Shown piece after piece: positions 28,247 to 37,610 of a stretch of DNA of 64,000 nt. The position numbers and the translations under genes were made by a program. The stretch covers positions 1 to 64,000 of the forward strand of contig NZ_PJND01000008.1 of the NCBI RefSeq assembly GCF_002846575.1. The letters are read 5' to 3'. How positions within the stretch are numbered: the first letter of the stretch is position 1; each line of letters begins with the position of its first letter. Under the pieces are notes generated by a model, which saw only the letters and a program-made list of their open reading frames with translations, did no database searches and had not been told where the DNA came from. This DNA comes from Flavobacterium lindanitolerans (lineage in GTDB: Bacteria; Bacteroidota; Bacteroidia; Flavobacteriales; Flavobacteriaceae).

Positions 28247-28275
28247 AACCCTATCGTTTTGATAGGGTTTTTCTT
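28247..28275 (+). terminator. Terminator of the winged-helix regulator gene
   Basis: AACCCTATC / GATAGGGTT stem with GTTTT loop followed by TTTC and T-rich DNA, 33 bases past the stop. Confidence 0.82.
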
Positions 28276-28340
28276 TTTGGTTACAGTCCAAAAAAATATA
28301 ATTCCTAGATACTAAAGGGTTTACACAGTTTATCCAAAAA

Positions 28341-28357
28341 TTGGTTCTGAATTTGGC
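28341..28357 (+). promoter_or_regulatory. Possible sigma-54 promoter of the kdp operon
   Basis: TTGGTTC, five bases, then TTGG, spaced as a -24/-12 (GG, then TTG at the right distance) but with G in place of the final C of TTGC. It is 29 bases before the first ORF of the kdp operon. Suggested by the nearby sigma-54 activator; low strength. Confidence 0.28.
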
Positions 28358-28385
28358 ATTAGGCATCAAAAATATCTTAATCATT

Positions 28386-28667
28386 ATGAGAAATTTCAAT
28401 GATAGCCTAATCAAAAAAATGGAGCGCCTTGCCGAAATAACCATCAGCAGCCTCCAGCTCGGTAAAATGGCACGTACTAAAAGATGCCTTGCACTTGCCG
28501 AGGAATTGCTCATCAAGGGCAATAACGAAATGAAAAACGCAATCACCAATGTCTATCTGTTTTCCGTATCGCATTATATGGAAATAAACAGGTTGGAAAC
28601 ATCGAGACTGCTCCCAATTGCGCTTCACAAAGAATACGTCAAACAAATTAATGCTTCCGGAGTATGA
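28386..28667 (+). CDS. Small helical protein opening the kdp operon, unrecognised
   Basis: ATG start at 28386 (MRNFNDSLIKKM), 93 residues. A TTG at 28341 would only add a leader-like stretch that overlaps the possible promoter. The sequence is predicted to be wholly helical (LAEITISSLQLGKMARTKRC, LALAEELLIKGNNEMKNAIT) and without membrane segment. It overlaps the next gene by ATGA, so it is coupled to the kdp peptides. It may be a kdp regulator or leader protein, function unknown. Confidence 0.7.
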   Translation: MRNFNDSLIKKMERLAEITISSLQLGKMARTKRCLALAEELLIKGNNEMKNAITNVYLFSVSHYMEINRLETSRLLPIALHKEYVKQINASGV

Positions 28668-28747
28668 TAGTTGCCATTCTCACCATCACAGGGCTGCTCT
28701 GCTTTGCCCTTTTCTATGTTTCCATCTACTATTTCGATAAAATCTAA
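28664..28747 (+). CDS. 27-residue single-span membrane peptide in the kdp operon
   Basis: Starts inside the ATGA overlap with the preceding gene. The sequence is one membrane helix (residues 3-22, ILTITGLLCFALFYVSIYY) followed by FDKI. It lies just 4 bases before kdpF and has no recognised homologue. It might be a second KdpF-like subunit; this is inference from size and place. Confidence 0.6.
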   Translation: MIVAILTITGLLCFALFYVSIYYFDKI

Positions 28748-28751
28748 AATT

Positions 28752-28829
28752 ATGATAGCCTTATTAATTATTGCTCTGGCTGTTTTTGCCTACATCGTTT
28801 ACGTCTTACTTAAACCTGAAAAATTTTAA
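28752..28829 (+). CDS. kdpF: K+-ATPase small membrane subunit KdpF
   Basis: 25 residues: MIALLIIALAVFAYIVYVLL, then KPEKF. The single helix and the Y-x-x-Y-x-L-L-x-P-E-x-F-type end match KdpF, which stabilises the KdpABC pump. It ends 3 bases before kdpA. Confidence 0.82.
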   Translation: MIALLIIALAVFAYIVYVLLKPEKF

Positions 28830-28832
28830 ACC

Positions 28833-30521
28833 ATGAATACCGAAATTACAGGAATTATAGCCATGTTTGTCCTGACACTGCTTCTGGCAATACCGTTAGG
28901 AAAATACATTTCAAAAGTATATTTAGGGCAAAAAACTTTTTTGGACCCAGTTTTTCAGCCCATTGAAAAACTATTTTATAAAATAAGCGGTATCGATTCT
29001 AAAAAAGAAATGAACTGGAAACAGCACATGGTTGCACTGGTTGCCATTAATGTGGTCTGGTTTGTTTTAGGAATGATTGTGCTTCTCTGTCAAGGTTGGT
29101 TGCCGTTGAATCCGGATAACAATCCCAACATGACGCCTGACCTGGCTTTCAACACCATTATTTCCTTTTTAGTAAACTGCAACCTGCAGCATTATTCCGG
29201 AGAAACCGGAGTCAGTTATTTAAGTCAGTTGTTTTTAATGTTCCTTCAATTCGTTTCTGCGGGAATCGGATTGGCTGCAGCTGCTGTACTTTTCAATGCA
29301 TTAAAAGAAAGAACAACGGAAACGCTGGGTAATTTTTACAATTACTTTATCAAATCCTGTACCCGTATTCTTTTGCCTATTTCCGTAATCGTAGCAACTA
29401 TTTTGCTTTTTAACGGAACTCCAATGACGTTTGAAGGGAAACAGGCAATGACAACCCTTCAGGGGGATTCTGTTGAAGTATCAACCGGACCAGCTGCAGC
29501 ATTCACCGCCATAAAACATGTGGGGACAAATGGCGGAGGATTTTTCGGTACCAATTCAGCCCATCCACTTGAAAACCCTAATTACCTGACCAACATTGTA
29601 GAAATGATTGCCCAGATGATTATTCCATTTGCCATGGTATTTGCTTTAGGGTTTTTCTTAAACAGAAGAAAACTATCCTGGATGATTTTTGGTGTAATGA
29701 CAGTCGGATTCCTTGCGTTGACTATTCCAACCGTAATTACAGAAATGAATGGAAACCCTGCCATAGCGCAAATGGGAATTGATACAACCTCTGGCGCTAC
29801 CGAAGGTAAAGAAGTGCGGTTTGGAGCTGCCGCATCCGGATATTGGAGCATTGCTACAACCGTTATCTCAACAGGTTCTGTCAATTCAATGCACGACAGC
29901 GCCATGCCTCTATCCGGAATGAACCAGTTACTTGCCATGATGATTAACTGCTTTTATGGAGGATGTGGTGTAGGGATATTAAACTTTTACATTTTTATTA
30001 TCCTTGCTGTTTTTATAAGCGGACTCATGGTAGGCAGAACTCCTGAATTTCTGGGTAAGAAAATCGAAGCCCGCGAAATGAAAATCGCCATGATTATTGC
30101 CTTACTGCATCCTTTCTTAATATTGGTTGGAGTTGCGCTTTCAACAGCATTTCCGGAACAAGGTGCCAGCACATTGAACAATCCGGGATTTCATGGATTT
30201 AGTGAAATCTTATACGAATTCACCTCATCTGCGGCCAATAACGGAAGTGGTTTTGAAGGTTTGGGCGATAATAATCCGTGGTGGAATATTACAACAGGAA
30301 TCGTATTGCTGCTTTCCAGATTCCTTCCCATAATAGGTCCTGTGGCAATTGCCGGAATCCTCGCTTCAAAAAAACACATTCCGGAAAGTGCGGGAACTTT
30401 AAAAACAGATACTTCAACTTTCGGATTAATGGTATTTGCTGTTATTTTCATCATTGCAGCGCTTTCCTTCTTCCCTTCCCTCACTTTAGGACCTATAGCA
30501 GAATATTTCACGCTTTATTAA
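28833..30521 (+). CDS. kdpA: Potassium-transporting ATPase, K+ channel-like subunit KdpA
   Basis: 562 residues, about ten membrane segments. KdpA forms the K+ selectivity filter and is related to the Trk/Ktr superfamily. Seen: CNLQHYSGETG and the filter loops TNGGGFFGTNSAHPLENP, NNGSGFEGL. It ends 17 bases before kdpB. Length equals the E. coli subunit. It is part of the high-affinity P-type potassium pump induced under K+ limitation in other species. Confidence 0.97.
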   Translation: MNTEITGIIAMFVLTLLLAIPLGKYISKVYLGQKTFLDPVFQPIEKLFYKISGIDSKKEMNWKQHMVALVAINVVWFVLGMIVLLCQGWLPLNPDNNPNMTPDLAFNTIISFLVNCNLQHYSGETGVSYLSQLFLMFLQFVSAGIGLAAAAVLFNALKERTTETLGNFYNYFIKSCTRILLPISVIVATILLFNGTPMTFEGKQAMTTLQGDSVEVSTGPAAAFTAIKHVGTNGGGFFGTNSAHPLENPNYLTNIVEMIAQMIIPFAMVFALGFFLNRRKLSWMIFGVMTVGFLALTIPTVITEMNGNPAIAQMGIDTTSGATEGKEVRFGAAASGYWSIATTVISTGSVNSMHDSAMPLSGMNQLLAMMINCFYGGCGVGILNFYIFIILAVFISGLMVGRTPEFLGKKIEAREMKIAMIIALLHPFLILVGVALSTAFPEQGASTLNNPGFHGFSEILYEFTSSAANNGSGFEGLGDNNPWWNITTGIVLLLSRFLPIIGPVAIAGILASKKHIPESAGTLKTDTSTFGLMVFAVIFIIAALSFFPSLTLGPIAEYFTLY

Positions 30522-30538
30522 TCAAATGATTTTCAAAA

Positions 30539-32584
30539 ATGAAAACTCAAAATAAATCACTGTTTCAGAAAGAATTGCTCAAAGAAGCATTCGTACAGTC
30601 TTTCCTGAAACTCAATCCTGCAACCCTGTTCCGCAATCCGATTATGTTTACGGTTGAAATCGGAACAGTAGTCATGCTATGCGTTTGTTTGTGGATATTG
30701 ACCGGTGAAGAATCACAAGGTAGTTTTGTGTACAACCTTACCGTCTTTATAATTTTACTATTCACATTATTGTTTGCCAATTTTGCGGAAGCCATTGCGG
30801 AAGCAAGAGGTAAAGCCCAGGCGGACAGTCTTCGAAAAACAAGAGAAGAAACACCTGCCAAAAAAATATTTCCGGTTGGAGAAATGTATGTAGACGAACT
30901 TCAGATTGTTCCTTCCTCCAGCCTGGTTAAAGGCGATATCTTTATCTGTGAAGCCGGCGATACTATTCCAACCGACGGAGAAATCATTGAAGGTTTGGCA
31001 ACTATTGACGAAAGCGCCATAACCGGTGAAAGTGCTCCGGTAATTCGCGAAGCGGGCGGAGATAAAAGTTCCGTAACAGGCGGTACAAAAGTCTTATCAG
31101 ATAAGATTAAAGTTCGGGTGACAACTGAACCCGGCGAGAGCTTCCTGGACAAAATGATTGCATTGGTTGAAGGTGCATCAAGACAAAAAACACCTAATGA
31201 AATCGCACTGACTATTTTATTAGCAGGCTTTACCTTAGTTTTTATTATTGTCTGTACGACTTTAAAACCGTTTGCTGATTATGCCAATATCACTATAACC
31301 ATCGCTTCTTTTATTTCTTTATTCGTCTGCTTGATTCCAACAACTATTGGTGGATTGTTATCTGCCATTGGTATTGCCGGAATGGACCGCGCCTTGCGTG
31401 CCAATGTCATTACAAAATCAGGTAAAGCGGTAGAAACTGCGGGTGATATTGATGTATTGCTGTTAGACAAAACAGGAACGATTACAATTGGAAATAGAAA
31501 AGCAACGCAATTTTATCCTACCGCTGGCATATCCGAACAGGAATTTATAAAGGCCAGTATTCTATCGTCCTTAGCTGACGAAACACCGGAAGGCAAATCA
31601 ATCATCGAATTGGCAGGAAAAGAGGCTACAAAAAACCTTTCTATAGAAGGTGCCACGCTGATAAAATTTACGGCAGAAACACGCAGCAGCGGTGTCACAC
31701 TTCCGGATGGTACCAGAATCCGAAAAGGGGCTTATGACGCTATCCGAAAATTAAGTGAAAAAGCAGGAAATACTTTTCCAAATGACACATCTGATAGAGT
31801 TACTGAGATTTCCAGCAACGGGGGTACGCCTCTGGTGGTTTCTGAAAATGATAAGGTTTTAGGAGTAATCGAATTACAGGATATTATCAAACCCGGAATA
31901 CAGGAACGTTTTGAAAGGCTGCGCAGAATGGGTGTCAAAACCGTAATGGTTACAGGTGACAACCCATTAACAGCCAAATTTATTGCCGAAAAAGCCGGTG
32001 TGGATGATTTTATTGCGGAAGCCAAACCCGAAGACAAGATGAATTACATCAAAAATGAGCAAATCAAAGGGAAACTGGTTGCCATGATGGGTGACGGGAC
32101 AAATGATGCTCCCGCTCTTGCCCAGGCCGATGTGGGCGTTGCCATGAACAGCGGAACACAGGCTGCCAAAGAGGCCGGAAATATGGTGGATTTGGATAAC
32201 GACCCTACAAAACTGATAGAAATTGTAGAAATCGGAAAACAATTATTAATGACACGCGGAACATTGACCACTTTTAGTATCGCGAATGACGTTGCCAAGT
32301 ATTTTGCCATCATTCCTGCCCTGTTCATCACCGCAATTCCTGCGCTGAAAGGTTTAAATATCATGCACCTGCATAGCCCGGAAAGCGCTATCCTATCGGC
32401 AGTTATCTTTAATGCAGTTGTGATTCCGTTTTTGATTCCGCTGGCTTTAAAAGGAGTCACTTATAAACCTATCGGAGCTTCTGCCCTATTAAGACGAAAC
32501 TTATTGTTTTATGGATTAGGCGGTATCATTGTTCCTTTTATCGGAATAAAAATCATCGACATGATAGTTACATTATTCATCTAA
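30539..32584 (+). CDS. kdpB: Potassium-transporting P-type ATPase, catalytic subunit KdpB
   Basis: 681 residues. P-type ATPase with the phosphorylation motif DKTGTIT (near residue 308), TGES in the actuator domain (about 162), [12 protein letters not shown] in the P domain, and about seven membrane segments. ATP hydrolysis drives K+ through KdpA. Length matches KdpB (682 in E. coli). The downstream gap to kdpC is 12 bases. Confidence 0.98.
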   Translation: MKTQNKSLFQKELLKEAFVQSFLKLNPATLFRNPIMFTVEIGTVVMLCVCLWILTGEESQGSFVYNLTVFIILLFTLLFANFAEAIAEARGKAQADSLRKTREETPAKKIFPVGEMYVDELQIVPSSSLVKGDIFICEAGDTIPTDGEIIEGLATIDESAITGESAPVIREAGGDKSSVTGGTKVLSDKIKVRVTTEPGESFLDKMIALVEGASRQKTPNEIALTILLAGFTLVFIIVCTTLKPFADYANITITIASFISLFVCLIPTTIGGLLSAIGIAGMDRALRANVITKSGKAVETAGDIDVLLLDKTGTITIGNRKATQFYPTAGISEQEFIKASILSSLADETPEGKSIIELAGKEATKNLSIEGATLIKFTAETRSSGVTLPDGTRIRKGAYDAIRKLSEKAGNTFPNDTSDRVTEISSNGGTPLVVSENDKVLGVIELQDIIKPGIQERFERLRRMGVKTVMVTGDNPLTAKFIAEKAGVDDFIAEAKPEDKMNYIKNEQIKGKLVAMMGDGTNDAPALAQADVGVAMNSGTQAAKEAGNMVDLDNDPTKLIEIVEIGKQLLMTRGTLTTFSIANDVAKYFAIIPALFITAIPALKGLNIMHLHSPESAILSAVIFNAVVIPFLIPLALKGVTYKPIGASALLRRNLLFYGLGGIIVPFIGIKIIDMIVTLFI

Positions 32585-32596
32585 ACTAATAGCAAA

Positions 32597-33157
32597 ATGA
32601 AAAATTATTTATGGATTGGAGTAAAGTTAACACTGGTTACACTTGTCTTTTTTGCCGGACTCTATACACTGTTTATTCTTGGAATAGCACAAATGGCTCC
32701 CAACCAAGGAAAGGGAATCATGACGGAAAGCAATGGAAAAAAATTCTATAGCAATATAGGCCAATCTTTTACTGATGCCCGTTATTTTAACTCAAGACCT
32801 TCTGTCGTAAACTATAATGCAGCAGGTTCAGGAGGAAGCAACAAAGGACCAGGCAATCCGGAATATCTGGCCGAAGTCCAAAAAAGGATTGACACTTTCC
32901 TAATCCAGAATCCGGAAATCAAAGCTAATGAAATTCCGGCTGATATGGTCACAGCCAGCGGTAGCGGATTAGACCCAAATATCTCCGTACAAGGTGCAAA
33001 AGTCCAAATCAAGCGTATTGCAAAAGCAAGAAACATTGAAGAAAAAAAGTTGGAAGACCTTATTGCCCAAAATACTGAAAAGCCGCTTTTAGGACTGTTC
33101 GGACCGGAAAAAATTAACGTATTACAACTAAACCTCGCTCTCGATAAACTCAAATAA
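32597..33157 (+). CDS. kdpC: Potassium-transporting ATPase subunit KdpC
   Basis: 186 residues. One N-terminal membrane segment (about 9-29), then a periplasmic part with SQ/FTDARYFNSRPS, the NxGSGLDPNIS-type motif (ASGSGLDPNISVQGAKVQ) and LGLFGPEKINVLQLN. KdpC stabilises the pump. It is followed by a porin-like gene after 2 bases. Confidence 0.97.
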   Translation: MKNYLWIGVKLTLVTLVFFAGLYTLFILGIAQMAPNQGKGIMTESNGKKFYSNIGQSFTDARYFNSRPSVVNYNAAGSGGSNKGPGNPEYLAEVQKRIDTFLIQNPEIKANEIPADMVTASGSGLDPNISVQGAKVQIKRIAKARNIEEKKLEDLIAQNTEKPLLGLFGPEKINVLQLNLALDKLK

Positions 33158-33159
33158 CA

Positions 33160-34245
33160 ATGAAAAAATTAGCTACTGCAGCTTTTATCGCAATGGTCTC
33201 TCTTGCACAGGCACAGAAAGACACTATAAAAACTCCTGAATCACCACTAAAAATATCAGGCTATGCCGAAATCTATTACCTATACGATTTCGGAGTGCCT
33301 GAAAACAATACCAGACCTGGTTTCGTATATTCCCATAACAGGCATAATGAAGTTTCTTTAAATCTTGGATTTGTCAAAGCCAACTATGAAAAAGGAAACG
33401 TCAGGGCTAACCTGGCAATCATGGCAGGAACTTATGGCAATGCCAATCTTGCTACCGAAGAAGGCATTATGAAAAACATTTATGAAGCTAATGCCGGTGT
33501 AAAACTCTCAAAAACCAAAAATCTTTGGATTGATGCCGGGATTTTTGCCTCACACATTGGTTTTGAAAGTGCCATCAGTAAAGATTGCTGGGCATTGACA
33601 CGTAGCATCCAGGCAGACAATTCGCCTTATTATGAAAGTGGCGCAAAACTATCCTATACTACAGACAATGGGAAATGGTTTGTGAGCGGACTCCTTTTAA
33701 ACGGATGGCAAAGAATCAAACGGGTTGACGGTAATAAAACATTGGCTTTTGGACATCAACTAACCTATAAACCAAACGCGGCTATCCTATTGAACAGCAG
33801 TTCTTTCATTGGAAACGACAAACCCGATACTGATAAAAGGATGCGTTATTTTCACAATTTATACGGTGTTTTTCAGTTAAATGAAAAATGGGGACTAACT
33901 GCCGGTTTTGACCTCGGTGCTGAACAAAAGGAAAAAGGAAGCAACAGTTATAATTCATGGTACTCTCCTATTCTGATTGCCAGATATAAAGTTTCCGACA
34001 AAATCCATATTGCAGCACGAGGAGAATATTATGCAGACAAAAATGGGGTCATTATTGCAACAGAAACACCAAACGGATTTAAAACCTTTGGCTATTCTGT
34101 CAACTTCGATTACAACATCTATGACAATGTTGTATGGAGAATCGAAGCCAGAAATCTGAACAGCAAGGATGAAATTTTTACTGAAAATGGTAATCCCACC
34201 AAACAAAACTTTTCAGCGGCAACTTCGCTCGCCATATCATTCTAA
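33160..34245 (+). CDS. Outer-membrane beta-barrel porin of the kdp locus
   Basis: 361 residues; signal peptide ends AQAQ. The mature part has alternating strands (ISGYAEIYYLYDFGVPENNTRPGF, NEVSLNLGFVKANYEKGNVRANLAIMAG) and an aromatic last strand ending in Phe, which fits a beta-barrel. Position just after kdpC, with a 2-base gap, suggests it lets K+ across the outer membrane, or supports the pump. That role is inference. Porins in kdp operons occur in other Bacteroidota. Confidence 0.8.
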   Translation: MKKLATAAFIAMVSLAQAQKDTIKTPESPLKISGYAEIYYLYDFGVPENNTRPGFVYSHNRHNEVSLNLGFVKANYEKGNVRANLAIMAGTYGNANLATEEGIMKNIYEANAGVKLSKTKNLWIDAGIFASHIGFESAISKDCWALTRSIQADNSPYYESGAKLSYTTDNGKWFVSGLLLNGWQRIKRVDGNKTLAFGHQLTYKPNAAILLNSSSFIGNDKPDTDKRMRYFHNLYGVFQLNEKWGLTAGFDLGAEQKEKGSNSYNSWYSPILIARYKVSDKIHIAARGEYYADKNGVIIATETPNGFKTFGYSVNFDYNIYDNVVWRIEARNLNSKDEIFTENGNPTKQNFSAATSLAISF

Positions 34246-34263
34246 AACCTAAGCCTGTTTATT

Positions 34264-35394
34264 TTGGAAAGCAAAAGAGAAGATAGCGTACAGCATTTTT
34301 TAAACCTGATTCAAAAATCAAGGAGAGGAAAGTTTAAAATCTACATCGGCATGAGTGCCGGTGTAGGTAAAACTTTTCGCATGCTTCAGGAAGCCCATTC
34401 CCTCCTAAAAAATGGAATCGATGTCAAAATAGGTTTTATAGAAACACACAATCGCAAAGAAACACACGATCTTTTGGAAGGACTTCCTGTAATTCCAAGA
34501 CGTTATTTGTTCTACAAAGGCAAAGAACTGGAAGAAATGGATGTTCAGGCCATCATCAGCCTTCGTCCGGAAGTAGTAATCGTTGACGAACTGGCCCATA
34601 CTAACATCGAGGGAAGCAAAAATGAAAAACGCTGGCAGGACGTCTTTGAAATCTTAGAAGTCGGAATCAATGTAATCAGTGCAGTGAATATCCAGCATAT
34701 TGAAAGCCTGAATGAAGAAATAAAACACATCACAGGAATTGAAGTCAAAGAACGAATTCCTGACAGTGTTTTGGCACAGGCGGATGAAGTCGTAAACATA
34801 GACCTTACGGCTGACGAACTGATTACAAGGCTAAAAGAAGGAAAAATCTATAAGGCTGAAAAAATAGAAATGGCACTTAAGAATTTTTTCAAGAGCGAGC
34901 ACATACTGCAATTAAGAGAATTGGCCTTAAAAGAAGTGGCCAGCCAGGTCGAACGAAAAGTCGAAATTGAAGTTCCTAAAAGCAAAAACACCCGTCATGA
35001 AAAATTCATGGCTTGTATTAGCAGTAACGAAGCCACCGCAAAAAAGGTTATCCGCAAAACCGCACGTCTGGCTAATTATTACAACAGCAGCAAATGGTAT
35101 GTCTTATATGTACAGCTTCCACATGAAAGTGCAGACCGGATTGCATTAGACAAACAAAGACATCTAATCAATAATTTTAAACTGGCTACAGAACTGGGTG
35201 CCGAAGTCATCAAAATTGAACATACCCGGATTGCCAAAGCCATTATAGAACAGGCTGAAAGCAAAGGTATTACTACGGTATGCATAGGAAAACCAAAAAT
35301 GAACCTGATGAAAATTATTCTTTCTACAAGTGCTTTCAAACAATTATTAAATAAGCTATCTTCGAGTGAAATTGACCTGATTATTTTGAGTTGA
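34264..35394 (+). CDS. Short KdpD: KdpD and universal-stress domains without kinase
   Basis: 376 residues with a TTG start at 34264, needed to keep the segment ahead of the Walker A (GMSAGVGKTFRML). The KdpD domain (about 15-225) has DELAHTN and is followed by a USP domain (about 245-370). The four membrane helices and the histidine kinase of full KdpD (about 890 residues in E. coli) are absent; a separate sensor kinase is 0.5 kb downstream. It probably senses K+ or turgor and acts through that kinase. The stop overlaps the left inverted repeat. Confidence 0.85.
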   Translation: MESKREDSVQHFLNLIQKSRRGKFKIYIGMSAGVGKTFRMLQEAHSLLKNGIDVKIGFIETHNRKETHDLLEGLPVIPRRYLFYKGKELEEMDVQAIISLRPEVVIVDELAHTNIEGSKNEKRWQDVFEILEVGINVISAVNIQHIESLNEEIKHITGIEVKERIPDSVLAQADEVVNIDLTADELITRLKEGKIYKAEKIEMALKNFFKSEHILQLRELALKEVASQVERKVEIEVPKSKNTRHEKFMACISSNEATAKKVIRKTARLANYYNSSKWYVLYVQLPHESADRIALDKQRHLINNFKLATELGAEVIKIEHTRIAKAIIEQAESKGITTVCIGKPKMNLMKIILSTSAFKQLLNKLSSSEIDLIILS

Positions 35395-35435
35395 TAGTTT
35401 TTAGTGGATAGTTGATAGTGTATAGTTAGTTTAAG
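35394..35435. repeat. Left arm of an inverted repeat around the four-helix gene
   Basis: ATAGTTTTTAGTGGATAG, then TTGATAGTGTATAGTT, then AGTTTAAG, starting at the last base of the KdpD-like stop codon. Its reverse complement recurs at 35821-35872, where a 7-base and a 3-base segment are added. Confidence 0.85.
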
Positions 35436-35452
35436 CCATAAAAAAAAAGATT

Positions 35453-35809
35453 ATGAAAAATAGTATTGTTAAGGACAAATCGTTTGTATTTGCCGTAAGA
35501 ATTGTGAGGTTATACCAACATATTTCAGAAAATAAAAAAGAATTTATACTGTCAAAACAATTGGTTAGAAGCGGAACTTCAATTGGAGCAAATATTTGTG
35601 AGGCTTTGCAGGCTCCTTCAAAAAAAGACTTTAGCAGCAAGATGAACATATCACTAAAAGAAGCCCAGGAAACCGAATATTGGCTACGTTTGCTTTTTGA
35701 AACAAACTACCTGTCCGAAAAAGAATACCAATCCGTTCACTCAGACAGTATCGAACTCATCAAAATACTAACCTCAATTGTAAAAACATCCCGGACAAAC
35801 CCAGATTAA
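35453..35809 (+). CDS. Four-helix-bundle protein, S23/23S rRNA intervening-sequence family
   Basis: 118 residues, no signal or membrane segment. Family features (TIGR02436) are visible: FAVRIVRLYQHI, LVRSGTSIGANICEA, KKDFSSKMNISLKEAQETEYWL. In other bacteria such genes lie inside intervening sequences of 23S rRNA that are cut out by RNase III. Avd of diversity-generating retroelements has a similar fold, but no reverse transcriptase lies here. This copy is inside the kdp operon, between inverted repeats. Confidence 0.93.
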   Translation: MKNSIVKDKSFVFAVRIVRLYQHISENKKEFILSKQLVRSGTSIGANICEALQAPSKKDFSSKMNISLKEAQETEYWLRLLFETNYLSEKEYQSVHSDSIELIKILTSIVKTSRTNPD

Positions 35810-35820
35810 AGATGAAAGAC

Positions 35821-35872
35821 CTTAGACTAACAACTATACACTATCAACTATAAACTATTCACTAAAAACTAT
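35821..35872. repeat. Right arm of the inverted repeat
   Basis: Reverse complement of the left arm over about 40 bases, with two small insertions. It ends 6 bases before the GTG start of the downstream kinase, so the element sits exactly between two operon genes. The transcript could form a long stem that presents the four-helix gene as its loop. Confidence 0.85.
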
Positions 35873-35878
35873 AAAACC

Positions 35879-37609
35879 GTGCGTATAAAAACAAAATTAA
35901 GACTAGGCCTCGGGATTCTTTTCTTACTCATCATATTGCTAACTGCTCTGGCAGTAAGACAAGTGCATGCCATTGCCGGTGATACTGAAAATATTCTTGT
36001 TGCCAATTACAATTCCTTAGACTATTCCCGGAACATGATGAAAGAGCTCGACAAGATTGAAGGTGAAAAACAATCTTTCGAAAATTTTAATCACTTTCTG
36101 GAATTGCAAGGCAAAAACATCACTGAAATAGGCGAAAAAGAACTTACCCAAAATTTAACAGAAGATGTAAAAACATGGCAATCAAGACCTGAAGAACCAT
36201 CTATCCTGCTTCAGATTCGGAAAGACCTTAACGATATCATGAAAATCAACATGGATGCTATCCAAAGGAAAAGTATTGTAGCACAAAAAACAACAGAAAG
36301 TGCCATACTCTGGATTTCGATTACCGGACTTACCTGTTTTTTGATTGCCTTAATCCTGTTGGTCAACTTGCCAAGCGATATTGCAAATCCTATAAAAGAC
36401 CTCACCGAAAGTATTCGTCAGATTGCTGCAAAAAACTATTCGCAGCGGGTCAATTTTGAAACGCATGACGAATTTGGAAATCTGGCCAGGTCATTCAATA
36501 CAATGGCAGAAAAGCTTCAGGAATATAGTGACAGTAACCTTGCCAGACTCATGATGGAGAAAAAACGGGTTGAAACGCTAATCAACAATATGCAAGACCC
36601 AGTTATTGGACTTGATGACAAAAACCTTATTCTGTTTGCCAATGAAGAAGCCTTAAAAATTTCGGGACTAAAAGCAGAGAATATTATTGGTAAAGCTGCT
36701 ACCGAAGTTGCTGTTTCTAACGACCTTGTCCGTTCACTATTACAGCATCTTATGGATGAAAACATCGAAAAGTCACAGCAAACACTTAAAATCTATGCAG
36801 ATAATAAAGAAAGTTACTTCGAAAAACAAATAGTACCTATACTTGTTCTTCCAACAGGCGAAGAAGAAAAAAAACATATTGGTTCATTTATTATACTGCG
36901 CAACGTCACAGCCTATAAAGAATTGGATTTTGCCAAAACCAACTTCATAGCCATGGTTTCGCATGAATTCAAAACACCAATCGCTTCAATGAAAATGAGC
37001 CTGCAATTGTTGGAAAACAGCAGTGTCGGTAATTTAAACGATGAGCAGAAACAATTGGTTTCAAGTATTAAGGACGATGCTAAAAGATTACTCCGTACTA
37101 CAGGAGAACTGCTGGACATCACCCAGGTAGAAACCGGAAAAACACAACTCAAAATAGAAAACTGTAATCCCGATGTAATCATTTCTAATGCAGTAGAAGC
37201 TACAAAAATACTGGCAGAACAAAAAAAGATTAGCCTTAACCTGACTGTTCCCGAATTGTTGCCTGAAATAAAAGCCGACCAGGAAAAAACAACCTGGGTC
37301 ATTACGAACCTCATTTCAAATGCTATCCGCTATTCGTATGAAAACTCAACCATTTTCATTGCCGCAGAAGCCAAAGAAAATACGCTGATGATAACTGTCA
37401 AAGACAACGGAATAGGCATTTCTCCACAGTACAAAAACAAAATCTTTGATAAATATTTCCGGATTCCGGGTTCGGAGAAAGAGGGAACCGGCCTCGGACT
37501 CGCCATCAGCAAGGAGTTAATAGAAGCGCAAGGCGGTACAATTTCCGTTGAGAGTAACTTAGGATTCGGAAGTGAATTTGTCGTTACGCTCAAAATCAGC
37601 AATGATTAA
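35879..37609 (+). CDS. HAMP-PAS sensor histidine kinase of the kdp locus
   Basis: 576 residues, GTG start at 35879. Membrane helices at about 9-29 and 141-164 bracket a periplasmic domain of 110 residues. Then HAMP (about 165-218), PAS (about 232-340), HisKA with His362 in MVSHEFKTP, and HATPase_c with NLISNAIRYS and GTGLGLAIS. It likely supplies the kinase missing from the short KdpD. Its partner regulator may be the sigma-54 protein at 25249; no other orphan regulator is in the locus. Confidence 0.92.
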   Translation: MRIKTKLRLGLGILFLLIILLTALAVRQVHAIAGDTENILVANYNSLDYSRNMMKELDKIEGEKQSFENFNHFLELQGKNITEIGEKELTQNLTEDVKTWQSRPEEPSILLQIRKDLNDIMKINMDAIQRKSIVAQKTTESAILWISITGLTCFLIALILLVNLPSDIANPIKDLTESIRQIAAKNYSQRVNFETHDEFGNLARSFNTMAEKLQEYSDSNLARLMMEKKRVETLINNMQDPVIGLDDKNLILFANEEALKISGLKAENIIGKAATEVAVSNDLVRSLLQHLMDENIEKSQQTLKIYADNKESYFEKQIVPILVLPTGEEEKKHIGSFIILRNVTAYKELDFAKTNFIAMVSHEFKTPIASMKMSLQLLENSSVGNLNDEQKQLVSSIKDDAKRLLRTTGELLDITQVETGKTQLKIENCNPDVIISNAVEATKILAEQKKISLNLTVPELLPEIKADQEKTTWVITNLISNAIRYSYENSTIFIAAEAKENTLMITVKDNGIGISPQYKNKIFDKYFRIPGSEKEGTGLGLAISKELIEAQGGTISVESNLGFGSEFVVTLKISND

Positions 37610-37610
37610 C

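Noticed and set aside
28467..28492. TGGCACG...TTGCA words inside the first kdp ORF
   Set aside because: Spacing between the two words is too long (14 bases between) for a sigma-54 promoter, and they are within coding DNA.
32044..32460. 138-aa ORF opposite kdpB
   Set aside because: Antisense shadow of the conserved P-domain coding region.
35453..35809. Avd accessory protein of a diversity-generating retroelement
   Set aside because: Fold family is similar, but no reverse transcriptase, template repeat or variable repeat was seen near it.
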